Origin: Streptomyces sp. WM6386
GTDB taxonomy: Bacteria > Actinomycetota > Actinomycetes > Streptomycetales > Streptomycetaceae
NCBI RefSeq assembly: GCF_000972385.1
Contig: NZ_JXTE01000025.1
Span: 1 to 64,000 of the forward strand
DNA: 64,000 nucleotides
Reading direction: 5' to 3'
Shown here: positions 42,539 through 50,167 of the stretch, piece after piece
How the letters are laid out: each line of letters begins with the position of its first letter
How positions within the stretch are numbered: position 1 is the stretch's first letter
Notes under the pieces: generated by a model
Databases searched by the model: none
What the model was told of the DNA's origin: nothing
What the model saw: the letters and a program-made list of their open reading frames with translations, nothing else
Position numbers and translations under genes: made by a program

Positions 42539-43942
42539 TTAGGCATGATGAACAGAATTAGTCAATGGTGTTCTATTTGCTTCGGTGACGACGAAGTCCG
42601 GAGTGCCTGGAGACCCCAGCCAGGCACGCACCCACAGACGCAGACCGAGCACGTCCACCGCGCGCCCGGGCCGTGTCACCACCCTCGCCGCAGCCCTACG
42701 CCCCCGTCCGGCATCCGGCATCGAGGTGACGGTGACGTCGGCGATGTCGGGATGTCTGCGCAGCAGTGCCTCGATCTCGGCGTCGGACGCGACGTGGGCC
42801 CGGCTCGCGGGTGCGTCCGCCCAGTCACCGAGGAACACGTAGCCGGCCTCGTCCTTCCAGGCTCGTTCACGGAGCCCGGACCGGCCGCTGTCAGCGACAG
42901 CCCCTGAACGGTTCACCCACAGCTCTCCGGTCACCCGCGGTGGACACGACCGTCCCTGGCCGTCGCGGACATCGAGTTCGACCCCGGGCAGCGGCCGACC
43001 GATCGAGCCGAGCCGTTCACCGCCGGACCGATGGGTGTCCGGATCCAGCACCGCCGCTACCGGCTCGACCGGCTCGGGTACATAGGTGCGCACGAAATCC
43101 GACTCGGGAAACAGCCGAAGCGCTCGCTCCAGAAGCGACCGGGGCAGGGGCTCACCGTCGTACACGATCACTCTGGGTGCCGGAGCACGTCGACCCGATC
43201 CGTGCATCTCCCAGTGCTCGACGATCCTGCCGAGCATGGTGGGGGCCACCAGGGCGTGCGTGACGCCGTTGTGAGCGACCGCCGCCAGCCAGGCCTCGGG
43301 ACTGAAGCCGGGCAGCTGAACCAGACGGCGTCCCGCGCGGAGGCTGCCGAGCGTCGCGATCACGCTGGTGAACCGGTGCGGCTCCAGGCAGATCAAGGCC
43401 GCCTCACCAGGGCCGGCGAGAGCGAAGTCCGGCGCGTCAAGAACGGGTCGGTACAGGTCTTGATGCCTCAGGGACACGGTTTCGCCGTCATCGGCACAGA
43501 GCAACAGGGCGGCGGCATGCGGTTCGACGCGGGCGGGACCGACGGAACGAGGCGGTGGAGAGGCCGTAGCGGCAAGCCAGTCCGTCGCGGTGAGCGCACC
43601 AGGTGCCGAGACGAGCCGGGCGCCTCGGGCGGCGCTGTCCACAATGACGAGGCCCGGTCCGGTCCTGTGCAGGATGTCACGCAGCCGGGCTGCTCCCCAC
43701 CTGTGATCCAGGGGCAGCAATGGCCGTCCCCCGAAGGCGCTCGCGAAGAGCGCCAATACGAAGGCGGGACCCCCCGGGCCGATGAACACAACGGGCCCGG
43801 CGCCAGCCGCCTCCACCATCGCCGCACCGGTCAGGGCCCCGCGCCGCAGATCGGAGAGCGAGAGTGCCGACCTTTCGAGCCCGAGGACCTCGCGGTCCGG
43901 CGTATCCCGCACGGCTTGGTCCAGCAGCATGGCGATGCTCAC
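42539..43942 (-). CDS. Acyl-CoA synthetase/AMP-ligase-like protein lacking core motifs
   Basis: A 467-residue member of the adenylate-forming fold. Recognisable parts are VVFIGPGGPAFVLALFASAF, VIVYDGEPLPRSLLERAL, GSIGRPLPGVELDV, GELWVNRSG and the ending ADVTVTSMPD. The P-loop that should read SGTTGxPK is LCADDGETVSLRH (near 149-160). The C-terminal catalytic Lys motif (PRTxxGK) is NRTPLTNSVHHA, without Lys. It probably cannot adenylate a substrate normally. The GTG at 43942 has GGAGG eight bases upstream. It lies just behind a small unknown gene. Confidence 0.75.
   Translation of the reverse strand: MSIAMLLDQAVRDTPDREVLGLERSALSLSDLRRGALTGAAMVEAAGAGPVVFIGPGGPAFVLALFASAFGGRPLLPLDHRWGAARLRDILHRTGPGLVIVDSAARGARLVSAPGALTATDWLAATASPPPRSVGPARVEPHAAALLLCADDGETVSLRHQDLYRPVLDAPDFALAGPGEAALICLEPHRFTSVIATLGSLRAGRRLVQLPGFSPEAWLAAVAHNGVTHALVAPTMLGRIVEHWEMHGSGRRAPAPRVIVYDGEPLPRSLLERALRLFPESDFVRTYVPEPVEPVAAVLDPDTHRSGGERLGSIGRPLPGVELDVRDGQGRSCPPRVTGELWVNRSGAVADSGRSGLRERAWKDEAGYVFLGDWADAPASRAHVASDAEIEALLRRHPDIADVTVTSMPDAGRGRRAAARVVTRPGRAVDVLGLRLWVRAWLGSPGTPDFVVTEANRTPLTNSVHHA
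42549..42576. promoter_or_regulatory. Variant operator with TGAACAGAAT and GTTCTAT
   Basis: TGAACAGAAT (also at 25836) followed by AGTCAAT-N3-GTTCTAT, a tandem element with one extra spacer base. It lies about 80 bases before the amidohydrolase start and overlaps the end of the ligase-like gene. Confidence 0.4.
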
Positions 43943-43963
43943 TCGGCCCACCTCCCCCACCGC

Positions 43964-44305
43964 TCAGTCGGACGAAGGCAGCGGTTTGGCGGCCTTGACG
44001 CCCAGCTGCCGCCCATCGACGGCCAGCGGCCCCGCGCCGCCCTTGGTGCACAGCAGCTCCAGGCCGGACGTCTCATCGTGGTAGCGCTTGCCGAGCAGGA
44101 CCACCTCGTGATCCGAAGCCGAGCCGGGAACTGCCGACCCGGCACTTTCGAGGGGAGTCAGCGCCGCGCCCGCGCAGGTGAGATTGACCGGCCGCGCCGG
44201 GGGACGTACGACCACCACCTCAACGCCGGACGAAAGACCGCGCAACCGCGCGCCTGTCGCGAAGGTCGAGGAGGGGCCAACGGACTCTGTATCAGGGGTG
44301 CCCAT
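43964..44305 (-). CDS. Hypothetical protein upstream of the ligase-like gene
   Basis: A 113-residue protein of unknown family. Visible features are a beta-rich middle (VEVVVVRPPARPVNLTCAGA) and a conserved-looking C-terminal part (GLELLCTKGGAGPL, then VDGRQLG and VKAAKPLPSSD). It has two Cys and no signal peptide or membrane segment. I chose the ATG at 44305 because an AT-rich operator occupies the longer frame. It is 21 bases from the ligase-like gene, so the two may form a functional pair. Confidence 0.6.
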   Translation of the reverse strand: MGTPDTESVGPSSTFATGARLRGLSSGVEVVVVRPPARPVNLTCAGAALTPLESAGSAVPGSASDHEVVLLGKRYHDETSGLELLCTKGGAGPLAVDGRQLGVKAAKPLPSSD

Positions 44306-44335
44306 AGAGGAGACGGTACAACTTTTACGATATCT

Positions 44336-44351
44336 GTTCAAGCAGTCTAAT
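44336..44351. promoter_or_regulatory. Tandem operator GTTCAAG-CA-GTCTAAT
   Basis: A copy of the tandem element overlapping the stop codon of the TetR gene, 31 bases upstream of the hypothetical protein start at 44305. It probably controls the hypothetical-ligase-like unit. Confidence 0.45.
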
Positions 44352-45054
44352 CGAATGTGGGCCTGGGCAGCACTCGGAGAAGTGTGGCCGCCCCGGAAGC
44401 GCCGGCGTGCCGATCGTCGACGTTTCCTGCCCGGCCGCCGACAAGCGCCCAGAAGGCGTCCACTCGCTGATCGACCGAGCCGGCCCGGCCACCAGGGACC
44501 AGGAAGTCGGCGAGGGCGATACGAAGAGCGAGCTCCGCCGCGTCCTGACGGGTGACGACCCCAGCCCGTACGGCTACGGCCGAGTCCAGGGCCGGCGTCA
44601 GCACGCGAACGACCACTTGGACGATCTCCGGGAAGTGGCGCTGGAGATGTGACAGCACGTACGCCGGCTCATTGTCGAAGAGCATCTGCGAATCGGGCAC
44701 CACCTCCGCCATGCCCGGCAGACTCTCCATCACCACGTGCACTCGGCGTTCTGCCGCGGGTTCCGCCCTCACCGCCTCGTGCAAGGCTCGCTCCCACCGG
44801 TGCCGCACCTGCTCGTTCATGCATTCGAGCAGCACTTCCCGGGTGCCGAAGTAACGGTAGACCGTGCCGCGGGACACACCCGCAGCGGCGGCTGCTGTGG
44901 CCATCGAGAGCGCTGCGACACCCTCGCGGGCAGCCACCAGTAGCGCGCCCGAGAGGATGCGCTGCACCATCTGCGTCTCCCGCGCCGCCGCTTTTGCATC
45001 CGCCGCCGCGAATCTGTGGTCGGCCTGTCGTGACCCGTCCCCGGTCGCGTTCAT
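44347..45054 (-). CDS. TetR/AcrR family transcriptional regulator
   Basis: A 235-residue regulator. The helix-turn-helix is at about 45-72 (MATAAAAAGVSRGTVYRYFG). The C-terminal domain contains AELALRIALADFLVPGGRAG, matching the paralogue at 31328-32014. The ATG at 45054 has GGAGGAG seven bases upstream; the longer frame to 45219 is unlikely. A dyad at 45163-45182 upstream may be its operator. Confidence 0.88.
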   Translation of the reverse strand: MNATGDGSRQADHRFAAADAKAAARETQMVQRILSGALLVAAREGVAALSMATAAAAAGVSRGTVYRYFGTREVLLECMNEQVRHRWERALHEAVRAEPAAERRVHVVMESLPGMAEVVPDSQMLFDNEPAYVLSHLQRHFPEIVQVVVRVLTPALDSAVAVRAGVVTRQDAAELALRIALADFLVPGGRAGSVDQRVDAFWALVGGRAGNVDDRHAGASGAATLLRVLPRPTFD

Positions 45055-45162
45055 GCCGCGGCTCCTCCTCGCTTGCCGAGGCGCGGCACAAAGCCGAGCC
45101 CCCCGGCATGTCGAGGTGCATGCAAACGCCGAAGCGGCACGGCGACTCTGCCGGACTGGGGA

Positions 45163-45182
45163 GACGTTATGTACGTTACGTC
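45163..45182. promoter_or_regulatory. Candidate TetR operator dyad
   Basis: GACGTTA and TTACGTC flank a 6-base centre, an imperfect inverted repeat. It is 109 bases before the TetR start and 90 bases beyond the end of the Rieske-less oxygenase gene. TetR autoregulation is the simplest reading. Confidence 0.4.
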
Positions 45183-45273
45183 CCTGCGAGAGCCTAGGCT
45201 CGCGTTTCGGAGGGGTCAATCCACTTGCGTCAGGTATCTTGCGTCGGCAATCTGCCCCAGGTTTTCGCGCACG

Positions 45274-46344
45274 TCACCGAGGGCGCTCGAGCCTCATCTG
45301 TTCGGTGACGTCCCGGCCCGGGTCACCGTCGGCCAGGTAAGAGTAGTCGCCGCGCCGCTGGCGATCGACGAGTTCCTGGTGGACCTTGCGAAACCTCAGG
45401 CCGGCGGCGTCGAACCGGGAGTTCATGTCCTTCTCGTCGGTGCTGCGGTCAAGATAGAGCGGGTTCTGGGGACGCACGGCCCAGTTGTCCTGGCCGCCGA
45501 CGATGTGCGTGCTGAACGGAAAGACGGTTCGGGCCAGCTTCGTCGTGTGCTGAACGTTGTAGGTGACCGGCGTGCGGGTACGCCCCGGTGTCTCCGGGTT
45601 GGCCGGATGAAGCATGCGCACCGACATGCCGGGGTTGAAGTCGCCGTGCAGCAGACAGACCCCGCTGCGCACATGCACCATCGTGACCAGGCAGGCGTCC
45701 TGGGTGTCGGACTTGGCCAGCCCTCGCTGAATCTTGGGGGTGGGACGGCCGACGGCCGTGCGCGTCATGGTGACGGTCTCGGAGGTGGATTCGACCGTGA
45801 TCTCGTCGTGCTCCGAGAGCGGGTCGCCGGTCAGCCAGGAGTGCAGGAAGTCGGCGTGGGTGAGGTCGAGCAGGTTTTCACAGATCAGCTCGTAGCTGCA
45901 GTCGAAGATGACGTTCTGGTGGAAGTGGCGGGGCAGGCCGCCGGCTTCCGGCAGGTGCGGGACCCGCGGCACCAGATCCGGTGACGCGTTCGCCGGGTCG
46001 CCATACCAGACCCAGGCGTAGCCGTACCGCTCGACGACCGGGTAGCGGCCGGTGCCTGCGGTGAACTCGCTGGCGCGCAGCCGACCGCGGTCGCGATCGC
46101 GTGGCGAGTCCTCGGTCGCGACCAGGACACCGTTCTCACGGGCCAGATAGATCGGACGTCCGTGGATCACCCGCAGACTGGGGCGGCGCCCGATGAACAC
46201 GGTTTGCAGGACGGGGAACCACGCGTCGCGCAGGGCGAACGATCCGGGCCGGAAGCCCGCGGTGATCGATGCCGAACGGTTCTTGCGGTTGTCCACGGAC
46301 TCGGAGTCGGCGGACGCGGTGGTCGAGAGGTCGGTGGTCGTCAT
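45274..46344 (-). CDS. Rieske oxygenase-like protein lacking the Rieske cluster
   Basis: A 356-residue relative of VanA-type ring-hydroxylating oxygenases. The mononuclear iron motif is complete: ENLLDLTHADFLHS near residues 156-169, with Asp160, His163 and His168. The N-terminal domain, however, lacks the Rieske ligands. Where C-x-H would stand, the sequence is ATEDSPRDRDRGRL, and it then runs straight to YPVVERYGYAWVWYGDP, so about 40 residues including C-x2-H are missing. The reading frame is clean. I chose the ATG at 46344 (GGAAGG upstream). It lies 42 bases behind a protein with the opposite defect. NdmC of bacterial caffeine degradation is a known Rieske-less oxygenase. Confidence 0.85.
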   Translation of the reverse strand: MTTTDLSTTASADSESVDNRKNRSASITAGFRPGSFALRDAWFPVLQTVFIGRRPSLRVIHGRPIYLARENGVLVATEDSPRDRDRGRLRASEFTAGTGRYPVVERYGYAWVWYGDPANASPDLVPRVPHLPEAGGLPRHFHQNVIFDCSYELICENLLDLTHADFLHSWLTGDPLSEHDEITVESTSETVTMTRTAVGRPTPKIQRGLAKSDTQDACLVTMVHVRSGVCLLHGDFNPGMSVRMLHPANPETPGRTRTPVTYNVQHTTKLARTVFPFSTHIVGGQDNWAVRPQNPLYLDRSTDEKDMNSRFDAAGLRFRKVHQELVDRQRRGDYSYLADGDPGRDVTEQMRLERPR

Positions 46345-46386
46345 CGTCCTTCCTTTCACAGCAGGGGTCCATATACCGTCGAGGGA

Positions 46387-47418
46387 TCAGGCACGCAGCG
46401 CGCGCAGTTCGTCGAGACCGGGGTCGAAGGCCGTCTCCACGGCATCCGCCGCGGCTTCCAGCGGTTGCCCGGCACGCCCGGTCAGCCGCTTGCCGACCGC
46501 TGACGGCCGACAGGCTGCGAGCAGGGCACGAGCGGCGTTTCCATGTGCCCGGACCTGCCAGCGCACGGTCGTGCGGTGCGGCCCCGTCGGGGTCAGCGCG
46601 GCCAGCACCTGTACGGAACCGTCCCGGGGTGCGTGGGCCACGACGGTGGTGAAACCGGTGGTCACAAGGGTGGCGATCTCGGTGACGGTCGTGATCCCAC
46701 GTAGGGGAGCCTCGAAGGTCTGGATCCGTGGCAGGTCCAGCGTGACCCGGTCGCGCCGTACTGTGACGACCCGTCCCTCCCCGTCGGAGTCGTGGTCCGG
46801 GCCCAGCACCTCGTCGCCGGAGCCGAGCAGCGGGCCGAGGCTCAGGGCGACGCCAGGGTTGAGCAGCAGCGCCTCCGAGATGCGCTCGTAGGGTGCGCGC
46901 GCCAGGGCGGTACCGCGCACGACCGCGCTTCCGCTGCTCGCCGGCCCCGCGAGCAGCGGAACGTGGGCGAAGCGGGACTCCGGGTCACCGTCGCCGGTCC
47001 ACAGGAACACCAGCCCCTCGGCCTCGCTGACCGGGTAGGCGGCGACCTTGATCCGCGACGAGGGCGACTCCCCCGGTTTGAAGTTGGGGATCAGCGTGCA
47101 CTGTCCGTCGGCGCCGTCGAAGGTCCAGCCGTGGTAGCCGCACTGCAGCCCCTCGTCGATCACCCGGCCCATGGACAACGGCAGCCGTCGGTGCGGGCAC
47201 CGGTCCAGCACGGCGTGGACCGTGCCCGCCCCGTCCCGGTAGACGGCGACCGCCTGGGCGCCGAGCCGCACCGGCCGGGGCTTGCCGGTGAACTCGGACG
47301 CGTGCCCGATCGGCCACCAGTCGACGGGCAGGCCGAATCCGCGGTCCGTCTGCCGTTCCCCGGGCGCCCGCGACGGGCCGCCCTCCCGTGGCACACTCAC
47401 GTGGTCCTGTACTGTCAC
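46387..47418 (-). CDS. Rieske protein with degenerate oxygenase catalytic domain
   Basis: A 343-residue protein of the same family. The Rieske site is intact: Cys74-x-His76 (DRCPHRRLPLS) and Cys93-x2-His96 (QCGYHGWTFD). The usual AYPVSEAEGLVFLWTGDGDP follows. The mononuclear iron motif (NxxDxxHxxxxH) is absent: the equivalent stretch is ISEALLLNPGVALSL near residues 180-194, with no His or Asp. It could receive an electron at its Rieske cluster but not bind the oxygen-activating iron. The GTG at 47418 has GGAGGAGG upstream. It probably pairs with the protein at 45274. Confidence 0.87.
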   Translation of the reverse strand: MTVQDHVSVPREGGPSRAPGERQTDRGFGLPVDWWPIGHASEFTGKPRPVRLGAQAVAVYRDGAGTVHAVLDRCPHRRLPLSMGRVIDEGLQCGYHGWTFDGADGQCTLIPNFKPGESPSSRIKVAAYPVSEAEGLVFLWTGDGDPESRFAHVPLLAGPASSGSAVVRGTALARAPYERISEALLLNPGVALSLGPLLGSGDEVLGPDHDSDGEGRVVTVRRDRVTLDLPRIQTFEAPLRGITTVTEIATLVTTGFTTVVAHAPRDGSVQVLAALTPTGPHRTTVRWQVRAHGNAARALLAACRPSAVGKRLTGRAGQPLEAAADAVETAFDPGLDELRALRA

Positions 47419-47459
47419 CGGTCCTCCTCCATGTCCGTTGGGGGCTTGAGACCAAGCTG

Positions 47460-48638
47460 TCAGTGAGCGAGCAGGAAACAGCCGCCGAGCGGCCCGCCAC
47501 CGGCTCCCACGAATGCCGTCTCGGCGCCTTCGACCTGGCGCTCGCCCAGGCCACCTCGGAGCTGCACCACGGCCTCGTGGAACAAGCCGTAGCCATGCAG
47601 CCGCCCGCCGGACAACTGACCCCCGCCCGTGTTCAGCGGCAGTTCTCCGCCGGGTCCGATCCTCTTGCCGTCCGCGACGAAGGCCGCGCCTTCCCCGCGC
47701 CCGCAGAAACCGGCTGCCTCCAACCACACCAGGGTGAGGATGGAGAAACCGTCGTAGAGCTGCGCGACGTCGACGTCCCCGGGGCGCAACTCGGTCCGCG
47801 ACCAGAGATGGTGCGCGGCATCGCGCTGCGGCAGGTCCAGCGGATCTGCCCACTGGTCCCAGAACGGGCGCGCGCCGAGCGCACTGCCCATCGCCTCGAT
47901 CCGTACCGGTGACCGGAGGTCAGCCTTCGTTTCCGCGGCGGACACGATCACGGCGACCGAGCCGTCGGCCGGCACATCGCAGTCGTAGAGGCACAGCGGG
48001 GTGGTGATCATCCGGGCGGCGAGGTAGTCCTCGATGGTCAGCGGCTCCCGGTAGACGGCGGCCGGGTTGAGCCCGGCCCAGCGGCGGGTGGAGACGGCGA
48101 GTCCGCCGATCTGCTCCCTGGTGGCCCCGGTCTCGTGCAGATACCGCTGGGCGACCATCGCCAGCCAGTGCGCGGCGGTGACGGCGCCGAAGGGGCGCAG
48201 CCACTCCTGGAGGCCGATGACCCCGGTGACGTCCGCGGGGCTGGTGGTGTCGCGGCCTCCGCCCGCCTGGCCGGTCGCCTCGGACGTGGTGCGGTAGACC
48301 AGCACGTGGCGGGCGTACCCACTGGCCACGGCCATGACCGCGGACATCACCGCGGCAAGCTGACTGGGGCCGTCCTGCACCCCGGCGTGCCAGCTGAGCT
48401 CCAGGCCCAGCGCGTCCTTGACCCGGCCGAGTGCGGGGCCGCAGAAGCCGGGGGCGGCCGGCCACTCCCCCGGCCACGCCACCAGCCCGTCGATGTCGCC
48501 GACCGTCAGCCCGGCATCCGCCAGAGCGCGGTGGCAGGCCTCGCGTGTGAGATCCAGGTCGGAGCGGCCGAGCCGACGCCCGACCTCGGACTGTCCGACA
48601 CCGGAGATCAGTGCGCGGTCCTCGGCCCGCTCAGCCAT
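47460..48638 (-). CDS. Thiolase-like (lipid-transfer protein/SCP-x type) protein
   Basis: A 392-residue thiolase-fold protein. It shows the LTP pattern: GHVGQSEVGR-like start (ISGVGQSEVGRRLGRSDLDL), GGLAVSTRRWAGLNP, YDCDVPADGSVAVIVS, LYDGFSILTLVWLE and NTGGGQLSGGRLHGYGLFHE. The nucleophilic Cys of true thiolases is not at its usual place (VQDGPSQLAAVMSAV). Such proteins paired with DUF35 partners include the retro-aldolase Ltp2-ChsH2 of steroid side-chain breakdown. The start overlaps the DUF35 stop (ATGGCTGA). Confidence 0.87.
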   Translation of the reverse strand: MAERAEDRALISGVGQSEVGRRLGRSDLDLTREACHRALADAGLTVGDIDGLVAWPGEWPAAPGFCGPALGRVKDALGLELSWHAGVQDGPSQLAAVMSAVMAVASGYARHVLVYRTTSEATGQAGGGRDTTSPADVTGVIGLQEWLRPFGAVTAAHWLAMVAQRYLHETGATREQIGGLAVSTRRWAGLNPAAVYREPLTIEDYLAARMITTPLCLYDCDVPADGSVAVIVSAAETKADLRSPVRIEAMGSALGARPFWDQWADPLDLPQRDAAHHLWSRTELRPGDVDVAQLYDGFSILTLVWLEAAGFCGRGEGAAFVADGKRIGPGGELPLNTGGGQLSGGRLHGYGLFHEAVVQLRGGLGERQVEGAETAFVGAGGGPLGGCFLLAH

Positions 48639-49092
48639 CCGCTCCTGCCTCTCCCACGGGCGCTTCGGCAGGCGTGAACAGCGGTAGATACACCTCGCCG
48701 TGCCGTTCGAACACCACCGCGACCCGCATTCCGATCCGCACGTCCTCGGCGACGACATCCACCAGCCGTGTCGTCAGATGGACGTCCGGTTGCTCGTCCA
48801 GGGCGACGATGGCCAGGACGTAGGGCGGCGGCAGCCAGGGCGAAAAGGCCTGGTGGTTGACGGTGAAGCTGAAGACCGTCGCCCGGCCCGACACCGGAAC
48901 AGGACCCGGTCCGAGCGCCCCGCAGGTACGGCATTCCGGCGTGGGCGGGTGGGCGTAGCGCCCGCACTCGGCGCAGCACTGGATACGCATGACCCCGTCG
49001 GCACCCGACCGCCAGAAGAACGCGGTGTCGGCCGACAGCCGCGGCAGCGGAACACGTACGGCGTCCGCGACACGCACCGGCGCGGGCGTCAT
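48631..49092 (-). CDS. OB-fold/zinc-ribbon protein (DUF35), thiolase partner
   Basis: A 153-residue DUF35 protein. A rubredoxin-like zinc ribbon (IQCCAECGRYAHPPTPECRTCG) is at about residues 35-56, followed by an OB fold (VFSFTVNHQAFSP, RVAVVFERHGEVYLPLF). These proteins bind acyl-CoA with a thiolase-like partner, here encoded directly downstream. The start overlaps the ferredoxin stop as ATGA. Confidence 0.88.
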   Translation of the reverse strand: MTPAPVRVADAVRVPLPRLSADTAFFWRSGADGVMRIQCCAECGRYAHPPTPECRTCGALGPGPVPVSGRATVFSFTVNHQAFSPWLPPPYVLAIVALDEQPDVHLTTRLVDVVAEDVRIGMRVAVVFERHGEVYLPLFTPAEAPVGEAGADG

Positions 49093-49283
49093 GACTCGGT
49101 CGCCGACAAGGCCCGTTCGGGGCAGGCCGAGATGATGAGCCGTACGCGCGCCTCGTCCGCCTCGGCGACCTCGGCCGGCTCGAGGGCCGAGTATCCGAGG
49201 TCGTCCAGCGGGAACATCTCGGGGTCGGACATGCTGCACAGCGCATGCCCCTGGCACCTGGTGCGATCGACCGTGATGTGCAT
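49089..49283 (-). CDS. 3Fe-4S ferredoxin
   Basis: A 64-residue ferredoxin with VDRTRCQGHALCSMSDPEMF (C-x5-C) and a distal ISACPERALS, the pattern of P450- and oxygenase-associated ferredoxins. AAAGG precedes the ATG at 49283. A longer start at 49319 would overlap the SDR stop by one base (TGATG) and cannot be excluded. In this operon it is the obvious donor to the Rieske-only protein. Confidence 0.88.
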   Translation of the reverse strand: MHITVDRTRCQGHALCSMSDPEMFPLDDLGYSALEPAEVAEADEARVRLIISACPERALSATES

Positions 49284-49318
49284 CGCGGGCCTTTCCGTTC
49301 GCATGTCTGGGACAGCCA

Positions 49319-50077
49319 TCAGCCGAGGAAGCAGACGCCGCCGTCGGCGATGAGTGTCTGCCCGGTGATGGCAGCGCTCTGATCACCGGCCAGGAAGAGC
49401 AGCACCCCGACCATGTCGCCGGTGTGCAGCTGACGGCCGATGGCCTGGCCGGCGACCGCCCGGGCGAGGACGTCTGCCGGCACGCCCGTCAGCGTGGCCT
49501 CGGTGTCGATGGCGCCGGGCGCGATGCAGTTCACCCGCACCCCGTCCTTGCCCAGCTCCTTGGCGAGGGTCTTGGTCATGCCGTGGATGGCTTGCTTCGT
49601 GACGTTGTAGTGCAGCCGGTTCGGGCTGTTGTGGTACGCGGCCGTGGAACCCTGGTTGATCACCGAACCGCCGCCGCGCGCCCGCAGATACGGCAGCACG
49701 ACGCGGGTGGCGAGGAAGGTGCCCTTGACGCCGACCGACCAGACGCGGTCGAACCGCTCGACGGGCATGTCCTCGATGCTTTCGAAGGGCAGGCCCGCGA
49801 AGATCATGGCGTTGTTGACCAGGATGTCGATACCGCCGAACTCGTCGGCGGTGCGCCGGGCCATGTCCTCCACGGAGGCCAGGTCGGAGACGTCGGTGCG
49901 GACGAAGAGTGCCCGGTGTCCGTCCTTGCGGAGACTCTCCGCCACCTCCTCGCCCGGCCCGGTCTGGACGTCGGCGACCGTGACCGCCGCGCCGGCCTCC
50001 GCGAGCCCGCGGGCATACTCCGCCCCGATGCCCTGAGCCGCTCCCGTGACGACGGCGACCTTGCCCTGCAACTGCAT
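49319..50077 (-). CDS. Short-chain dehydrogenase/reductase
   Basis: A 252-residue classical SDR. Cofactor motif VTGAAQGIGAEYARG, then NNAMIF, catalytic Ser in NQGSTAAYH and HYNVTK with the Tyr-x3-Lys. ADVQTGPG suggests an Asp at the end of strand 2, so NAD is preferred. The ATG at 50077 has AGGAG at five bases. It is the first gene of the six-gene unit running to the Rieske-less oxygenase. Confidence 0.92.
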   Translation of the reverse strand: MQLQGKVAVVTGAAQGIGAEYARGLAEAGAAVTVADVQTGPGEEVAESLRKDGHRALFVRTDVSDLASVEDMARRTADEFGGIDILVNNAMIFAGLPFESIEDMPVERFDRVWSVGVKGTFLATRVVLPYLRARGGGSVINQGSTAAYHNSPNRLHYNVTKQAIHGMTKTLAKELGKDGVRVNCIAPGAIDTEATLTGVPADVLARAVAGQAIGRQLHTGDMVGVLLFLAGDQSAAITGQTLIADGGVCFLG

Positions 50078-50167
50078 GACACTCCTCGGTTCCGCTGCGT
50101 TCCCATCCGACAGCAACACGCTACGAGACAGTGAACGACATGTACAGAGTTCGTCGATTCTGTTTAT

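Noticed and set aside
45274..46344. The Rieske-less oxygenase as a pseudogene
   Set aside because: The frame is intact, the iron site and flanking sequence are fully conserved, and the start and overlap pattern fit an active operon. A clean domain loss is more likely than decay.
50125..50162. GTGAAC and GAGTTC half-sites between the SDR operon and the aldehyde dehydrogenase gene
   Set aside because: The half-sites resemble the island operator, but the spacing does not match GTTCAAT-N2-GTTCAAT, so I did not count it.
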